Positions 7,292 through 17,053 of a stretch of DNA of 64,000 nt are shown in pieces. The DNA is taken from the NCBI GenBank assembly GCA_903901975.1, contig CAIUTB010000126.1, forward strand, positions 1 through 64,000, written 5' to 3'. This DNA is from an uncultured Bacteroidales bacterium. GTDB taxonomy: Bacteria; Bacteroidota; Bacteroidia; Bacteroidales; Paludibacteraceae. Every line of letters begins with the position of its first letter. The stretch's first letter is position 1. The notes beneath the pieces were generated by a model. That model was not told the origin of the DNA, made no database searches, and worked only from the letters and a program-made list of their open reading frames with translations. Both the position numbers and the translations under genes were made by a program.

Positions 7292-8626
7292 AAGTACTCC
7301 CTGCGCCATCATAGCTTTTGCAACTTTCATAAATCCGGCAATATTAGCCCCATTAACGTAATTCACAAAGCCATCCGGTTCAGTTCCATATTTCACACAG
7401 GATTCGTGAATACTTTTCATAATATCCTGCAAGCGTTTATCCACTTCTTCTTTCGGCCAGCTTAGTTTCATGGCATTTTGTGACATTTCCAGTCCTGATA
7501 CTGAAACACCGCCAGCATTTGCTGCTTTGCCGGGAGCATATAGAATTTTATTTTTGAGGAAAATGTTTACAGCATCGATGGTCGAAGGCATATTAGCACC
7601 TTCTGAAACTGCAATACAGCCATTCATCACCAACATTTCAGCATCATGTCCATCTATCTCATTTTGTGTAGCTGATGGCAGTGCAATAGTACATTTTTCT
7701 ACCCAGGGACGCTGACCTTCAACATATTTGCAACCGTATTTATCAGCATATTCTTTTATTCTTCCACGTTGATTGTTTTTTAAATCGAAAATATAGGTTA
7801 GTTTTTCTGTATCAATACCATTAGGGTCATAAATATACCCGCTGCTGTCGGACATGGTAACGACTTTCCCGCCTAATTCAAGCACTTTCTCTGCCGTATA
7901 AGTTGCCACATTACCTGAACCCGAAATAGCTACAATCTGACCTTTTAAATCGTTAATTCCTTTTCGTTTCAACATATTCATCACGAAATAGATATTTCCA
8001 TAACCGGTAGCTTCGGGGCGAATAAGAGAACCTCCAAATTCCAGTCCTTTGCCTGTGAAAGTTCCAGTATTTTCATGAGCCAGTTTGCGATACATGCCGT
8101 ACATATACGCCACTTCGCGACCACCAACACCGATATCACCTGCCGGAACATCAGTTTCGGGACCAATATGACGCCACAATTCCAGAATATAAGCCTGACA
8201 AAAACGCATAATTTCGCTATCAGATTTACCTTGCGGATTAAAATCAGAACCTCCTTTTGCACCGCCCATTGGCAGAGTCGTAAGTGCATTCTTAAAGGTT
8301 TGTTCGAAAGCCAGAAATTTCAGAATTGAAGGACAAACCGATTCATGGAAACGGATTCCACCTTTGTAAGGACCAATAGCATTATTGTGTTGTACACGGA
8401 AAGCCATATTGGTTTTCACATTAGCTCTGTCGTCCACCCAGGTGACGCGGAACGAAAAGATGCGATCGGGGATGCAAATGCGCTCAATAATATTCTGTTT
8501 TTCAAATTCGGGGTGCGCATTGTAGGTTTCTTCAATGGAGAGTAATACTTCTTCAACGGCCTGATGATATTCCGGTTCATTCGGAAACCGTTGTTTTAAA
8601 TTGTCAAGAACTTCTTTTACTTTCAT
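7289..8626 (-). CDS. gdhA: NADP-type glutamate dehydrogenase
   Basis: Catalyses reductive amination of 2-oxoglutarate with ammonia to glutamate, the main ammonia-assimilation step in many Bacteroidales. Length is 445 residues, typical of hexameric bacterial GDH. Visible are the substrate-site motif LPMGGAKGGSDFNP with its lysines, the stretch PAGDIGVGGREV, and the dinucleotide-binding GSGNVATYTAEKVLELGG. NADP use is inferred from overall similarity to the short hexameric class rather than from a decisive residue. A single gene with its own promoter box and terminator. Confidence 0.95.
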   Translation of the reverse strand: MKVKEVLDNLKQRFPNEPEYHQAVEEVLLSIEETYNAHPEFEKQNIIERICIPDRIFSFRVTWVDDRANVKTNMAFRVQHNNAIGPYKGGIRFHESVCPSILKFLAFEQTFKNALTTLPMGGAKGGSDFNPQGKSDSEIMRFCQAYILELWRHIGPETDVPAGDIGVGGREVAYMYGMYRKLAHENTGTFTGKGLEFGGSLIRPEATGYGNIYFVMNMLKRKGINDLKGQIVAISGSGNVATYTAEKVLELGGKVVTMSDSSGYIYDPNGIDTEKLTYIFDLKNNQRGRIKEYADKYGCKYVEGQRPWVEKCTIALPSATQNEIDGHDAEMLVMNGCIAVSEGANMPSTIDAVNIFLKNKILYAPGKAANAGGVSVSGLEMSQNAMKLSWPKEEVDKRLQDIMKSIHESCVKYGTEPDGFVNYVNGANIAGFMKVAKAMMAQGVL

Positions 8627-8664
8627 ATAGGTTGCAATTAAAGTTTAATGAAAATTTCACACAA

Positions 8665-8672
8665 CAAAAATA
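8665..8672 (-). promoter_or_regulatory. TAnnTTTG promoter box of gdhA
   Basis: TATTTTTG on the minus strand (8672-8665), 38 bases before the gdhA ATG. No clear -33 element. Confidence 0.45.
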
Positions 8673-8870
8673 CAAATAAATATGAAAATGAAGATATTTT
8701 AACTCAATTATTTTATTCATTTGAAAAATGACCCAGAATATAGCCCATATTATTTAAAATTATCACTTTAACTAAATGAAATATATATAAAAATATAATT
8801 TCATATGCTTAAAAATGAATAAGTTGGCAGGAAATCAATGAAATTATAAACGAAAAAGAAAGGTGGAAAA

Positions 8871-9464
8871 TTAACAGGTTGACAATTGTTTCAATAAGTG
8901 ATTCATTTTGTCAACCATGGGCAAATTATCGTCGGTATGAATAACTATATCAGCCAGGGGAATTTTGGATTCATCAGGTAATTGATTTGACATTCTGGCT
9001 TTAACCTGCTCAGAATTAACCCCATCACGCTTAATAACACGGCGTATTCTTAAATCTTCAGAAGCAGTCATTAAAACGACTTTATTTACAAGTTTATTAA
9101 AACCACTTTCAACCAAAATAGCCGATTCTACAAATAAAAAACGTTGTGTAGAATGCTTAATAATCCAGTTTTTAAAATCTTCTGTTACATACGGATGAAC
9201 AATTTCATTCAGTTTGCATAGTAATTCATGTTTTGTAAAAACTATTTTGGCCAGTTCCGGACGATTCAAACCCTGTGAAGTATAAATTTCTTCGCCAAAC
9301 AGCTCAGTCAGTTTTTTTCGAATTACCGGATGTTCATTTTGCAACCGACGGGCTTCCAAATCGGTATCATACACATTAAATCCTTCACGACGGAGATGTT
9401 CCGACAGTGTGGTTTTTCCACTGCCAATTCCACCGGTAATGCCTATGATTAAAGGATTTTTCAT
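8871..9464 (-). CDS. coaE: Dephospho-CoA kinase
   Basis: Last step of coenzyme A synthesis: phosphorylates the ribose 3'-OH of dephospho-CoA with ATP. The P-loop GITGGIGSGKT is at residues 8-18, YDTDLEARRL follows as the CoaE substrate motif, and the helical lid region precedes VIKRDG near the end. The 197-residue length is typical. It lies 47 bases downstream of the Wzi-like gene on the same strand and may be co-transcribed with it. The spacer consists of repeated AATTCGT elements. Confidence 0.92.
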   Translation of the reverse strand: MKNPLIIGITGGIGSGKTTLSEHLRREGFNVYDTDLEARRLQNEHPVIRKKLTELFGEEIYTSQGLNRPELAKIVFTKHELLCKLNEIVHPYVTEDFKNWIIKHSTQRFLFVESAILVESGFNKLVNKVVLMTASEDLRIRRVIKRDGVNSEQVKARMSNQLPDESKIPLADIVIHTDDNLPMVDKMNHLLKQLSTC

Positions 9465-9511
9465 GTATGTTCGTTTAGCGAAATTCGTATTAATTCGTGT
9501 AATTCGTATTG
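9465..9511. repeat. AATTCGT direct repeats between coaE and the Wzi-like gene
   Basis: AATTCGTATT, AATTCGTGT and AATTCGTATT follow one another with a 9-10 base period in a 47-base spacer. They resemble the heptamer tracts in being short degenerate tandem units that fill an intergenic gap, but the period differs. Confidence 0.5.
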
Positions 9512-11239
9512 TCAGAAACCAAAACTCAATCCGAATGAAAGCGTGGTATTTTTGCCCTGCAGGTATTTGGGTGTAAATAAATCCAGATAACCCTGAGCAG
9601 TCCGTGTATCTTCACCAATAATTGTGTATGAAGACGATGTCCTGTCATAACCCTTTATATCGCTGTAAGTTACATTTGCAAATGCATAAACATTATTGAT
9701 TATTTCGACATGCAAATCAAGAGCCAGCGAAGTATTACTCCATGTGATATCGCCTAACGATGGTTGGCTAATGATGTTATCTACAGCTCTACGGTCGTAA
9801 ATATATTCATTTCCATGTTTAGCATCAGTATAAGATAAACTTACATCTACTCCTTGCATAGGTTTGTATCGTGCAGCCAAATACAATTCGGTTGAATTAT
9901 CACCCAGATAACTTCCCAGATTATAACCGTTTGAAGACCATGTAAGTGCCGGCACGGAATGTTTGTAATTGATAATGTTTGTATTCGTATATTCGGCAAT
10001 AATCGACAGATTTTCAACCGGATAATTGCTCAGATTCGCTCCCACTTTATATGAAATCGGATTTCGTTCTTTGCTGCTTGGTAAAAAGCGGTTAAAACTA
10101 ATTTCGTCGGCATAAATGGAAGTAAACAAGTGTAGGTGTTTAATATTGCGGGAGCTGATATTCATAAAAACCTGCGAATTCTGATTTTCAATCCCCAAAC
10201 CTTTGGTAAGCGTGTGATCCTCCGATTTGTAGAATGCTATCGGAATCAGGTAAGCCGCCTGAATATTGGGTTCGGCATAAATAATTGAATTACCAACCGA
10301 CAAATTAAGATTTCGAACAGGTGTAAAAGTGAACATATTGGCAGCAATAAATTTGTTTGCCATGCGGTATTCCTTTGCCCCGGTATTGTCGATGTAATAA
10401 CGTGTAGAATCAAGCACATTGGATACCAACCAACCATGAATATACTGCATTTCGAACCAACTGACAGGCTTTAAATGCAATGTCAACATGGGAAACGATG
10501 GTGCACGGCCGGAAAGTATATTCGAACCATGATAATTATCACCCCAAACCACATTATCCTTTACCAAACCAACTGAGCCCCAGTTCCATGCATACTTTAT
10601 TCCACCGCGTGAATCGCTGAAATCGCCACCCAAAGCCGATTCCTTGTATTCATAACCCGGATAATCATTCAGATAAGTTGGGCGAGCCAAAAGAGCTGCC
10701 GAAACAGGCATATTTTTCAACCAACTGGCATCAATCGACAAATCACGCAGACTTCCATAAACACTCAGGTTTTTACCAATCATCGTTTGCAAATCAGCTC
10801 CAAACCAACGTTTGGTAAAAGCTCCGTTTCCATTTACTGTCACATGCATCCCTAAAATCGGAGTTATGCGGGCACTAAACACCGTATCTCTGTAATTATA
10901 TGCAGGCTGAAGTAAAGCAAGTGTAGAAGATTTGGTACGAATTTCAAGAATATTATCCGGTAACCGTTTTAGTTCCAGTGCAAATTCATTTTTAAAAAAT
11001 TTCAACTCTTTACGCTGACGGGAATTAAGGCTATTATTGCTTTCTGCTTCAACCAGTTTTTCGGCAATAAATGAGCGTGAATAAGGCTTTGCAACCGAAT
11101 TAAATTCTATAACACCATCCGTAGCCAATTCGTCGAGAAAATCATAAATTCGAGTATAGGAAATATGTTCAGGAATATCCTGAGCAGCCAGATAAAGTGT
11201 AGATAATATCGTCAGTGTAAAAAGGACTAGTTTTCTCAT
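9512..11239 (-). CDS. Outer-membrane beta-barrel, capsule-assembly Wzi-like
   Basis: A 575-residue exported protein with a clear signal peptide (MRKLVLFTLTILSTLYLAAQ). Many alternating amphipathic strands rich in aromatic residues follow, typical of an outer-membrane barrel, and it ends in an aromatic residue (SFGFGF-like). The N-terminal 90 residues are a helical, Ser/Asn-rich plug-like region. The central motif GDNYHGSNILSGRAPSFP recalls the Wzi family, which helps attach capsule to the cell surface. The family call is from memory of such motifs; a generic porin is possible. It has its own promoter box upstream and coaE downstream. Confidence 0.6.
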   Translation of the reverse strand: MRKLVLFTLTILSTLYLAAQDIPEHISYTRIYDFLDELATDGVIEFNSVAKPYSRSFIAEKLVEAESNNSLNSRQRKELKFFKNEFALELKRLPDNILEIRTKSSTLALLQPAYNYRDTVFSARITPILGMHVTVNGNGAFTKRWFGADLQTMIGKNLSVYGSLRDLSIDASWLKNMPVSAALLARPTYLNDYPGYEYKESALGGDFSDSRGGIKYAWNWGSVGLVKDNVVWGDNYHGSNILSGRAPSFPMLTLHLKPVSWFEMQYIHGWLVSNVLDSTRYYIDNTGAKEYRMANKFIAANMFTFTPVRNLNLSVGNSIIYAEPNIQAAYLIPIAFYKSEDHTLTKGLGIENQNSQVFMNISSRNIKHLHLFTSIYADEISFNRFLPSSKERNPISYKVGANLSNYPVENLSIIAEYTNTNIINYKHSVPALTWSSNGYNLGSYLGDNSTELYLAARYKPMQGVDVSLSYTDAKHGNEYIYDRRAVDNIISQPSLGDITWSNTSLALDLHVEIINNVYAFANVTYSDIKGYDRTSSSYTIIGEDTRTAQGYLDLFTPKYLQGKNTTLSFGLSFGF

Positions 11240-11256
11240 ATCAAATCATTTGCAGA

Positions 11257-11264
11257 CAAAAGTA
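11257..11264 (-). promoter_or_regulatory. TAnnTTTG promoter box of the Wzi-like gene
   Basis: TACTTTTG on the minus strand (11264-11257), 17 bases before the ATG. It abuts the terminator of the upstream pullulanase gene. Confidence 0.5.
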
Positions 11265-11266
11265 CT

Positions 11267-11311
11267 AAAAAAATTGACAACCAACTTTCTTCGTCAATTG
11301 TCAATTTTTTT
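11267..11311 (-). terminator. Terminator of the pullulanase gene
   Basis: A 14-base perfect stem (11267-11280 with 11298-11311, core TTGACAA/TTGTCAA) has an A-run at the base on one side and a T-run on the other. It lies 9 bases after the pullulanase stop. Confidence 0.75.
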
Positions 11312-11319
11312 GTTAGTTC

Positions 11320-13317
11320 TTATTTTGTGTAGAGTATACTTGCCGAAGAAGGTGCCACATTAAATAAGGTGTAATTTATCACCGCCAGCCCATTTTGATT
11401 GATTTGTCCGTCGTGACAAATCAAATTCCATTCGGCCTGCGGAATCTGTACTGTTACCGGCCTTCGGTTTCCATTATAAATTACCAGAATATCTTTCCAA
11501 ACTTCATCATTCACATGGTCGGTAAGCATAAAAGCAACCACATTCGGAATTTTAGTATTGATAAACCTGAGATGTTGCTGAACCATTTCCTGAGTTGGTA
11601 AGCGAAATGCAGGATGAGCCTTGCGCAAGGCAATAAGTCCTTTGTAATAATTAAAAATATCTTTATGTGACGTTTTTGAGTTCCAGTCGATGCGATTAAT
11701 CGAATCAGACGATTGATAGGTATTGTGAATGCCTTTTTTATTACGATAAACTTCTTCACCGGCATAAATAAACGGTACGCCCTGCGAAGTGTAAACCACT
11801 GTTTGAGCTAGTTTGTTAAATCGCACCAGTTCATCTTCTGAAGCATTAGCTGGTTTAGATTCTTTCAGCTTATCCACCAGACACATATCGTCGTGACACG
11901 ATACATAATTGATAATCTGAGTCGGATTATTCACATAAGAAACTTTGGAGTAAATCAGTTTTTTATAATCAATACTATCATACTGAGTCGCTCCAACAAC
12001 ACCAAATTTCACACTTTCTTCCAAACTGTCAACACCCGAAACAAAACCCGGCTTATCCTGATGCATCCAGCTGCCTTTCAGAGCATCGCGAATATCGTCA
12101 CTAAAAACAGCTATGTTTTCAAGTTGTTTGGCATTTTTCTTTACAGCCCGTTTTTCTTCTGCCAACGGTGAATTTGCAGCTGTCCAGCCTTCGCCATACA
12201 TAAAAATAGTAGGGTCAATTTTATCTAAGGCTGCCCGAATTGTGTTCATGGTTTCAATATCATGAATTCCCATCAAGTCGAAACGAAAACCATCCAGATG
12301 ATACTCTGTTGCCCAGTAAACTACCGACTCAACCATAAACTTACGCATCATACCTCGTTCAGAGGCAGTTTCGTTTCCACAGCCCGAAGCATTTGACCAG
12401 GTGCTGTCGGCATTCTGACGATAAAAATAATTTGGGGCCAGTAAATCCAGATGTGAACCTTTTCCCTTTGAAGTATGATTATAAACCACATCCATTATCA
12501 CACGGATACCCGATTTATGAAGCGATTGAACCATTTGTTTGAATTCAACAATACGCGTAACCGGATTATTCGGATTGCTGGAATAACTACCTTCCGGAAC
12601 GTTGTAATTCAACGGATCATAGCCCCAATTGTATTTGTTATCGGCGAGATGGGTTTCATCCACTGAAGCGTAATCAAATACCGGCAATAAGTGAACATGC
12701 GAAACGCCCAATTCTTTCAAATGGTCAATTCCGGTGGCATCTCCATGTAAATTTTTAGTTCCGTGCTCAGTAAAAGCCAGAAACTTTCCTTTATTCTTCA
12801 TGCCCGAATTGGATGCCATCGAAAAGTCGCGCACATGAACTTCGTACAATGAAATATCAGTAAAGTTTTTCAGTGGCGGACGTGTATCGTTTTCCCAACC
12901 AACAGGGTTTGTTTCAGCAAAATCAATAATGGCAGCACGTTTACCGTTTACTCCGGTAGCTTTCACCCACATGCCGGGAGTTTCGTCCAACCATTTTTCG
13001 CCAATCCGAATCTGAAATGTGTAAAACTTTCCTTTCAGATTTTCATCCACTTTCAATGTCCACGTTCCTTTTTCCGAACGCTTCATATCCATCGTTTTAT
13101 ACGCTCCACCTTCGTTACCATTATCGTAAAGCAGAATTTTCACTTCAGTGGCAGTAGGTGCCCAAACCCTGAAACCGGAAGCCTGAGGCGTATAAGTCAA
13201 CTCCAGATCATTCCCTTCGTATACGGGATAATCTGCATAAGAAACATATTTTTGAGTTGAATTACAAGCACTTAACATTCCGGCCATAAGCAATAATAAA
13301 ATTTGAGTACACTTCAT
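11320..13317 (-). CDS. pulA: Type I pullulanase lipoprotein (GH13)
   Basis: Hydrolyses alpha-1,6 branches of pullulan, glycogen or starch fragments. A lipoprotein signal with lipobox (LSAC, Cys18) places it on a membrane surface. Order: lipobox, N-terminal CBM48-like module (about 35-140, GFRVWAPTA), GH13 barrel and C-terminal beta domain. The pullulanase signature YNWGYDPLNYNVPEGSY is present, as are the GH13 catalytic motifs DGFRFDLMG (nucleophile Asp), MYGEGW (acid/base Glu) and VSCHDD (third Asp). The 665-residue length fits. No SusC/SusD genes lie nearby, so it stands outside a classical polysaccharide utilisation locus here. Confidence 0.93.
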   Translation of the reverse strand: MKCTQILLLLMAGMLSACNSTQKYVSYADYPVYEGNDLELTYTPQASGFRVWAPTATEVKILLYDNGNEGGAYKTMDMKRSEKGTWTLKVDENLKGKFYTFQIRIGEKWLDETPGMWVKATGVNGKRAAIIDFAETNPVGWENDTRPPLKNFTDISLYEVHVRDFSMASNSGMKNKGKFLAFTEHGTKNLHGDATGIDHLKELGVSHVHLLPVFDYASVDETHLADNKYNWGYDPLNYNVPEGSYSSNPNNPVTRIVEFKQMVQSLHKSGIRVIMDVVYNHTSKGKGSHLDLLAPNYFYRQNADSTWSNASGCGNETASERGMMRKFMVESVVYWATEYHLDGFRFDLMGIHDIETMNTIRAALDKIDPTIFMYGEGWTAANSPLAEEKRAVKKNAKQLENIAVFSDDIRDALKGSWMHQDKPGFVSGVDSLEESVKFGVVGATQYDSIDYKKLIYSKVSYVNNPTQIINYVSCHDDMCLVDKLKESKPANASEDELVRFNKLAQTVVYTSQGVPFIYAGEEVYRNKKGIHNTYQSSDSINRIDWNSKTSHKDIFNYYKGLIALRKAHPAFRLPTQEMVQQHLRFINTKIPNVVAFMLTDHVNDEVWKDILVIYNGNRRPVTVQIPQAEWNLICHDGQINQNGLAVINYTLFNVAPSSASILYTK

Positions 13318-13345
13318 AGGAAAAATTGTTATTGGTTTTATTCTG

Positions 13346-13353
13346 CAAAAATA
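13346..13353 (-). promoter_or_regulatory. TAnnTTTG promoter box of pulA
   Basis: TATTTTTG on the minus strand (13353-13346), 28 bases before the ATG. The -33 element is not clear. Confidence 0.45.
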
Positions 13354-13430
13354 ATAACTATCAGTTAATCAACATCAAGAATAATAAATTTCTTAAAAAA
13401 TAAGATTGCAAACGATTGAGATCACTTCAA

Positions 13431-13458
13431 CAACTATAAACTATCAACTATTAACTAT
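13431..13458. repeat. Heptamer tract containing the M3 peptidase stop codon
   Basis: Four nearly perfect units on the plus strand, CAACTAT, AAACTAT, CAACTAT, TAACTAT. The last contains CTA (13455-13457), the complement of the peptidase TAG stop. This is the most regular tract in the window. Confidence 0.7.
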
Positions 13459-15545
13459 TTCACTCCATTTCTTTTCAGCAAGGCATCAATAGTTGGTTCT
13501 TGTCCGCGGAAACGTTTATAAAGCACCATTGGATGTTCTGTTCCACCTCGTTCCAGAATATTTTTACGGAATGAATCGGCTGTTTTCTTATCAAAAATAC
13601 CGTTCTTTTCGAATACTGAAAAAGCATCGGCATCAAGCACTTCGGCCCATTTGTAGCTGTAATATCCTGCTGCATAACCACCCGAAAATATATGACTGAA
13701 CGTTGGGCTCATGCTTGTTTCGGTCAGTGCAGGTAAAACCTGCGTAGAAGCCATCGCCTTTTTTTCATAACTAATCACATCACCATCAAATGGTTTTTCG
13801 ATGGTATGCCATGCCATATCCAAATAACCAAAACTTAACTGACGCAGGCAAAAATTAGCAACATTATAGTTTTCTGAATCTTTTATTTTCTGAATCAGTT
13901 CTGCAGGGATTTTTTCGCCGGTTTTGTAATGAACAGCAAAACCATCCAAAAATTCTTTCTGCGATCCCCAGTTTTCCATTATTTGCGAAGGAAGTTCAAC
14001 AAAATCACGATATACTGCCGTGCCGGAAAGACTTTCATACGTACATTTTGTCAACATACCGTGAAGTGAGTGACCAAACTCATGCAGGAAGGTTGTAACT
14101 TCGTCGTAGGTAAGCAGAGCAGGCTTTGTAGAAGTTGGACGTGTAAAATTCATCACAATAGTGATATGCGGACGACTATCTGTTTTACCTTCCATACATT
14201 GTGCTTTGAAATCATTCATCCATGCACCGGCACGTTTGCCATCACGCGGATGAAAATCGGTGTACAAAACAGCCAGAAACTTTCCTTTTTCGTCGGTTAC
14301 GTCATAAGTATTTACTTCCGGATTATAAACAGGAATCTTCGTGTTTTTCACAAATTTGATTCCGTATAAGCGTGTTGCCAATCCAAAAACACCTTTCTTC
14401 ACGTTTTCCAGTTCAAAGTATGGTTTCAACATTTCGTCGTTGATGGCAAATTTCTCGTCTTTCAGTTTCTCGGAGTAATACGACCAGTCCCAAGGTTGAA
14501 CTTTAAAATAAGCCCCTTTTTTATTGGCATATTCCTGAACAGCAGCATATTCTTTTTCAGCAGCAGGTTTATAAGCCGCAAGCAATTTATCCAGCAAATC
14601 GTAAACTTTGGTTTTGTTTTCAGCCATGCGGTCAATCAGTTCATAATCGGCATAGGACTTATATCCCAGTAAATTAGCTATTTTCAAACGGGTATTGGCA
14701 ATTTTACGAACATTTTCACGATTATCAAATTCACCACCCAACATACATTTGGTATTATAAGCTATGTACAATTCGCGACGTAAATCGCGGTTGTCGGCAT
14801 ATTTCATAAACGGAACATAGCAGGTAGCTTTCAAATTAAGCAACCAACCAGTCTTCCCCGCTTTCTTTGCATTGGATGCCAGCATTTCGACAAAATCGGT
14901 AGACAATCCGCCCAACAATGCTTTATCAGCAATCAACAAACTGTAGTTATTCGTTTCTTTCAATACATTTTGTCCGTATTGCAGAGTCAGTAAGTTTAAA
15001 CTCTTTGACAATTCACGGTAGATAGCTTTATCAGCTTCCGACAAATTAGCTCCATTATTTGCAAAACCTTCGTAGGTGTTTTTCAATAACATTTGCTGTT
15101 CCGCAGTCAGTTTCAACTTTTCTTTTTGAGAATAAACGGCTTTAACACGTGCAAAAAGCTTATCATTCAGTTTTATCGAATTGCTGTGTTCGGTGACTAG
15201 TGGCGAAATTTTCTCCGCAATGGCTTGTAACTCATCATTTGTTTCAGAACCCAACATATTATAAAACGGCGAACCGACTTTAGTCAATAACGAACCAGAT
15301 TTTTCGAGTGCTACAATAGTATTCTCAAAAGTAGGAGTTTGTTTATTAGCAACAATTGCATCAATTTCAGCCGAATGTTGTTTCATGGCTTCCTGAAAAG
15401 CCGGAAAATAGTACTCATTCTTCAATTCGTTGAAGGGAATGGTTTGATGTGGGGTTTTGTAAGTTTCCAGTAATGGATTTCCTGCCAAAGCCGAAGCAGC
15501 GACAATTAATGCTGACATAAGTAATGTAATTTTTAAGTTTTTCAT
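13455..15545 (-). CDS. dcp: M3-family zinc peptidase, peptidyl-dipeptidase Dcp-like
   Basis: Metallopeptidase that trims short peptides, releasing C-terminal dipeptides if it is a true Dcp. A signal peptide (about residues 1-21, ending SALAG) exports it, probably to the periplasm. The zinc motif HEFGH is at residues 488-492, preceded by the M3 pattern around TTFLHEFGHSLHGML. The 696-residue length matches Dcp/oligopeptidase A. Dcp and OpdA are similar, so the exact specificity is uncertain. Its stop codon is embedded in a heptamer repeat tract. Confidence 0.88.
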   Translation of the reverse strand: MKNLKITLLMSALIVAASALAGNPLLETYKTPHQTIPFNELKNEYYFPAFQEAMKQHSAEIDAIVANKQTPTFENTIVALEKSGSLLTKVGSPFYNMLGSETNDELQAIAEKISPLVTEHSNSIKLNDKLFARVKAVYSQKEKLKLTAEQQMLLKNTYEGFANNGANLSEADKAIYRELSKSLNLLTLQYGQNVLKETNNYSLLIADKALLGGLSTDFVEMLASNAKKAGKTGWLLNLKATCYVPFMKYADNRDLRRELYIAYNTKCMLGGEFDNRENVRKIANTRLKIANLLGYKSYADYELIDRMAENKTKVYDLLDKLLAAYKPAAEKEYAAVQEYANKKGAYFKVQPWDWSYYSEKLKDEKFAINDEMLKPYFELENVKKGVFGLATRLYGIKFVKNTKIPVYNPEVNTYDVTDEKGKFLAVLYTDFHPRDGKRAGAWMNDFKAQCMEGKTDSRPHITIVMNFTRPTSTKPALLTYDEVTTFLHEFGHSLHGMLTKCTYESLSGTAVYRDFVELPSQIMENWGSQKEFLDGFAVHYKTGEKIPAELIQKIKDSENYNVANFCLRQLSFGYLDMAWHTIEKPFDGDVISYEKKAMASTQVLPALTETSMSPTFSHIFSGGYAAGYYSYKWAEVLDADAFSVFEKNGIFDKKTADSFRKNILERGGTEHPMVLYKRFRGQEPTIDALLKRNGVK

Positions 15546-15609
15546 TTTAATAATGTGTGATTGTTTATAGTAGTTTTTGTAGAAATAGTCTTAATTTCAA
15601 CATGACAGA

Positions 15610-15617
15610 CAAAGATA
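15610..15617 (-). promoter_or_regulatory. TAnnTTTG promoter box of the M3 peptidase gene
   Basis: TATCTTTG on the minus strand (15617-15610), leaving a leader of about 60 bases. A TTG lies 22 bases upstream. Confidence 0.5.
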
Positions 15618-15673
15618 CACATAGTTTACTTGCGAGTTTCAATAAATTCACAAGAAGATTCGGCAAATTTAGT

Positions 15674-17023
15674 TTATTGCTTAATTAATTTCTGGAACAA
15701 TTGTGCATCGGAGGTAGTAACTCTCAGCAAATATATTCCTCTCGGTAAATCAGTTATATCAATAACTCCACTTTGAAGCACTGATTCGTATTTTTTGAGA
15801 ATGCGTCCATTAAAATCGGAAACCAACCAGGATCTTATTCCAAGCTCGTTATAATTTACATAGTAAATACCGTTTGAAGGATTTGGATAGGCCTGAATCT
15901 GATGTGAACTTTGAGTGAAATGGGTTGAAAGTACTGTGTCATTTAAAATTGCATAACTAAGCTTTATGCTTCTGGCACGTTTTATTGCTATTTCGTTATT
16001 AAATATAAACGGAATAAATGAAGTAGTCAGCTCACCGGTATTACCACCCCAAAATTCATATTGCGACTTAATCGTATTGGATTTATTCTGTGCTAATTCT
16101 GAGTAATTAACCGAAACAATACCCCGCCAGTCGTGATATATTGGTAATAATAGGGTTTTCTTTAACAGTACGTTGTTGCTATCGTATAAATAATTATACT
16201 GTATGTTGTTTTCCCAAAACATGGTTTTCCAGTGCTGATATGATTCAGAAACTACCTGACTGTTATTATTATAGACATAATCAACACGCTGAAGATTTTC
16301 CCAAACATGTATAGATGTATTCCATCTCTTATTTTTCTGGGTTTGCACAAGTGTTGAATTTGGATAGTAAAACCAGTTGATAGAATCGGTATTCACCCAG
16401 CTTCTGTTTATAAATTGTTTCTGCACCTCAGAAAAAACTGATCCGGCAGTATTGTATTGAAATCTGGAGAGTATCTGAGAATTTAATGTATCAGCATTGT
16501 ATGACCTTATTATCAAGGAATCGGTTTTGTTATTCAAATAACGAAAATCGGTTTGCAAGGTCAAATGCCACAAATCATTTTGCCTTACATATTCTTTTTT
16601 AGTTGAAAGTTGATTTTGAGAATATGTAAAATTAATTTGCTTTACAGCTTTTGCAATGCCATTGGAATATACACTATGCGTTTCTGATTGCATAACATCA
16701 GCAGAATAACCATAATCGATAGTATAAGTGAAATTCCATCTATTCTCTTTCCAAACACTTTCACGCTGAGATATGCATTTATTGCCATTGTAAACCCATT
16801 CAGTAAAGGATTTTCGGATAAATGTGGTAGTATCGGGTTGATAAAATTTGGTTTCTAACACTTTATTCCCTGAATCATAAACATAAAGGTACAAAAAAGC
16901 AGAATCATTATCAATAACCTTTAACTGAGTAATCAACTGATTATCAATTCCCGAGTGAGAACGTGCAAAAAAAAATGTTTGAAAACAAAAAGTCAGTAAA
17001 AGGATTGATATGATGTATTTCAT
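15674..17023 (-). CDS. Type IX-secreted protein with C-terminal sorting domain
   Basis: Exported protein of unknown function, 449 residues from the chosen ATG (MKYIISILLLTFCFQ), which gives a clean signal peptide; an ATG 33 bases earlier is less suitable. The body consists of repeats of roughly 30-45 residues rich in Trp and Tyr, with patterns such as a Tyr pair, then W, then N (YNYLYDSNNVLLKK, DYVYNNNSQVVSES), reminiscent of YD/RHS-type strands. The last 75 residues are a type A sorting domain (YPNPSNGIYYV, then GIYLLRV, then QKLIKQ), which directs outer-membrane passage by PorSS/T9SS in Bacteroidota. No catalytic motif is seen; possibly a surface or adhesive protein. Confidence 0.8.
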   Translation of the reverse strand: MKYIISILLLTFCFQTFFFARSHSGIDNQLITQLKVIDNDSAFLYLYVYDSGNKVLETKFYQPDTTTFIRKSFTEWVYNGNKCISQRESVWKENRWNFTYTIDYGYSADVMQSETHSVYSNGIAKAVKQINFTYSQNQLSTKKEYVRQNDLWHLTLQTDFRYLNNKTDSLIIRSYNADTLNSQILSRFQYNTAGSVFSEVQKQFINRSWVNTDSINWFYYPNSTLVQTQKNKRWNTSIHVWENLQRVDYVYNNNSQVVSESYQHWKTMFWENNIQYNYLYDSNNVLLKKTLLLPIYHDWRGIVSVNYSELAQNKSNTIKSQYEFWGGNTGELTTSFIPFIFNNEIAIKRARSIKLSYAILNDTVLSTHFTQSSHQIQAYPNPSNGIYYVNYNELGIRSWLVSDFNGRILKKYESVLQSGVIDITDLPRGIYLLRVTTSDAQLFQKLIKQ

Positions 17024-17053
17024 TGATAAACAAATGCTATTAAAAAAATCTTT

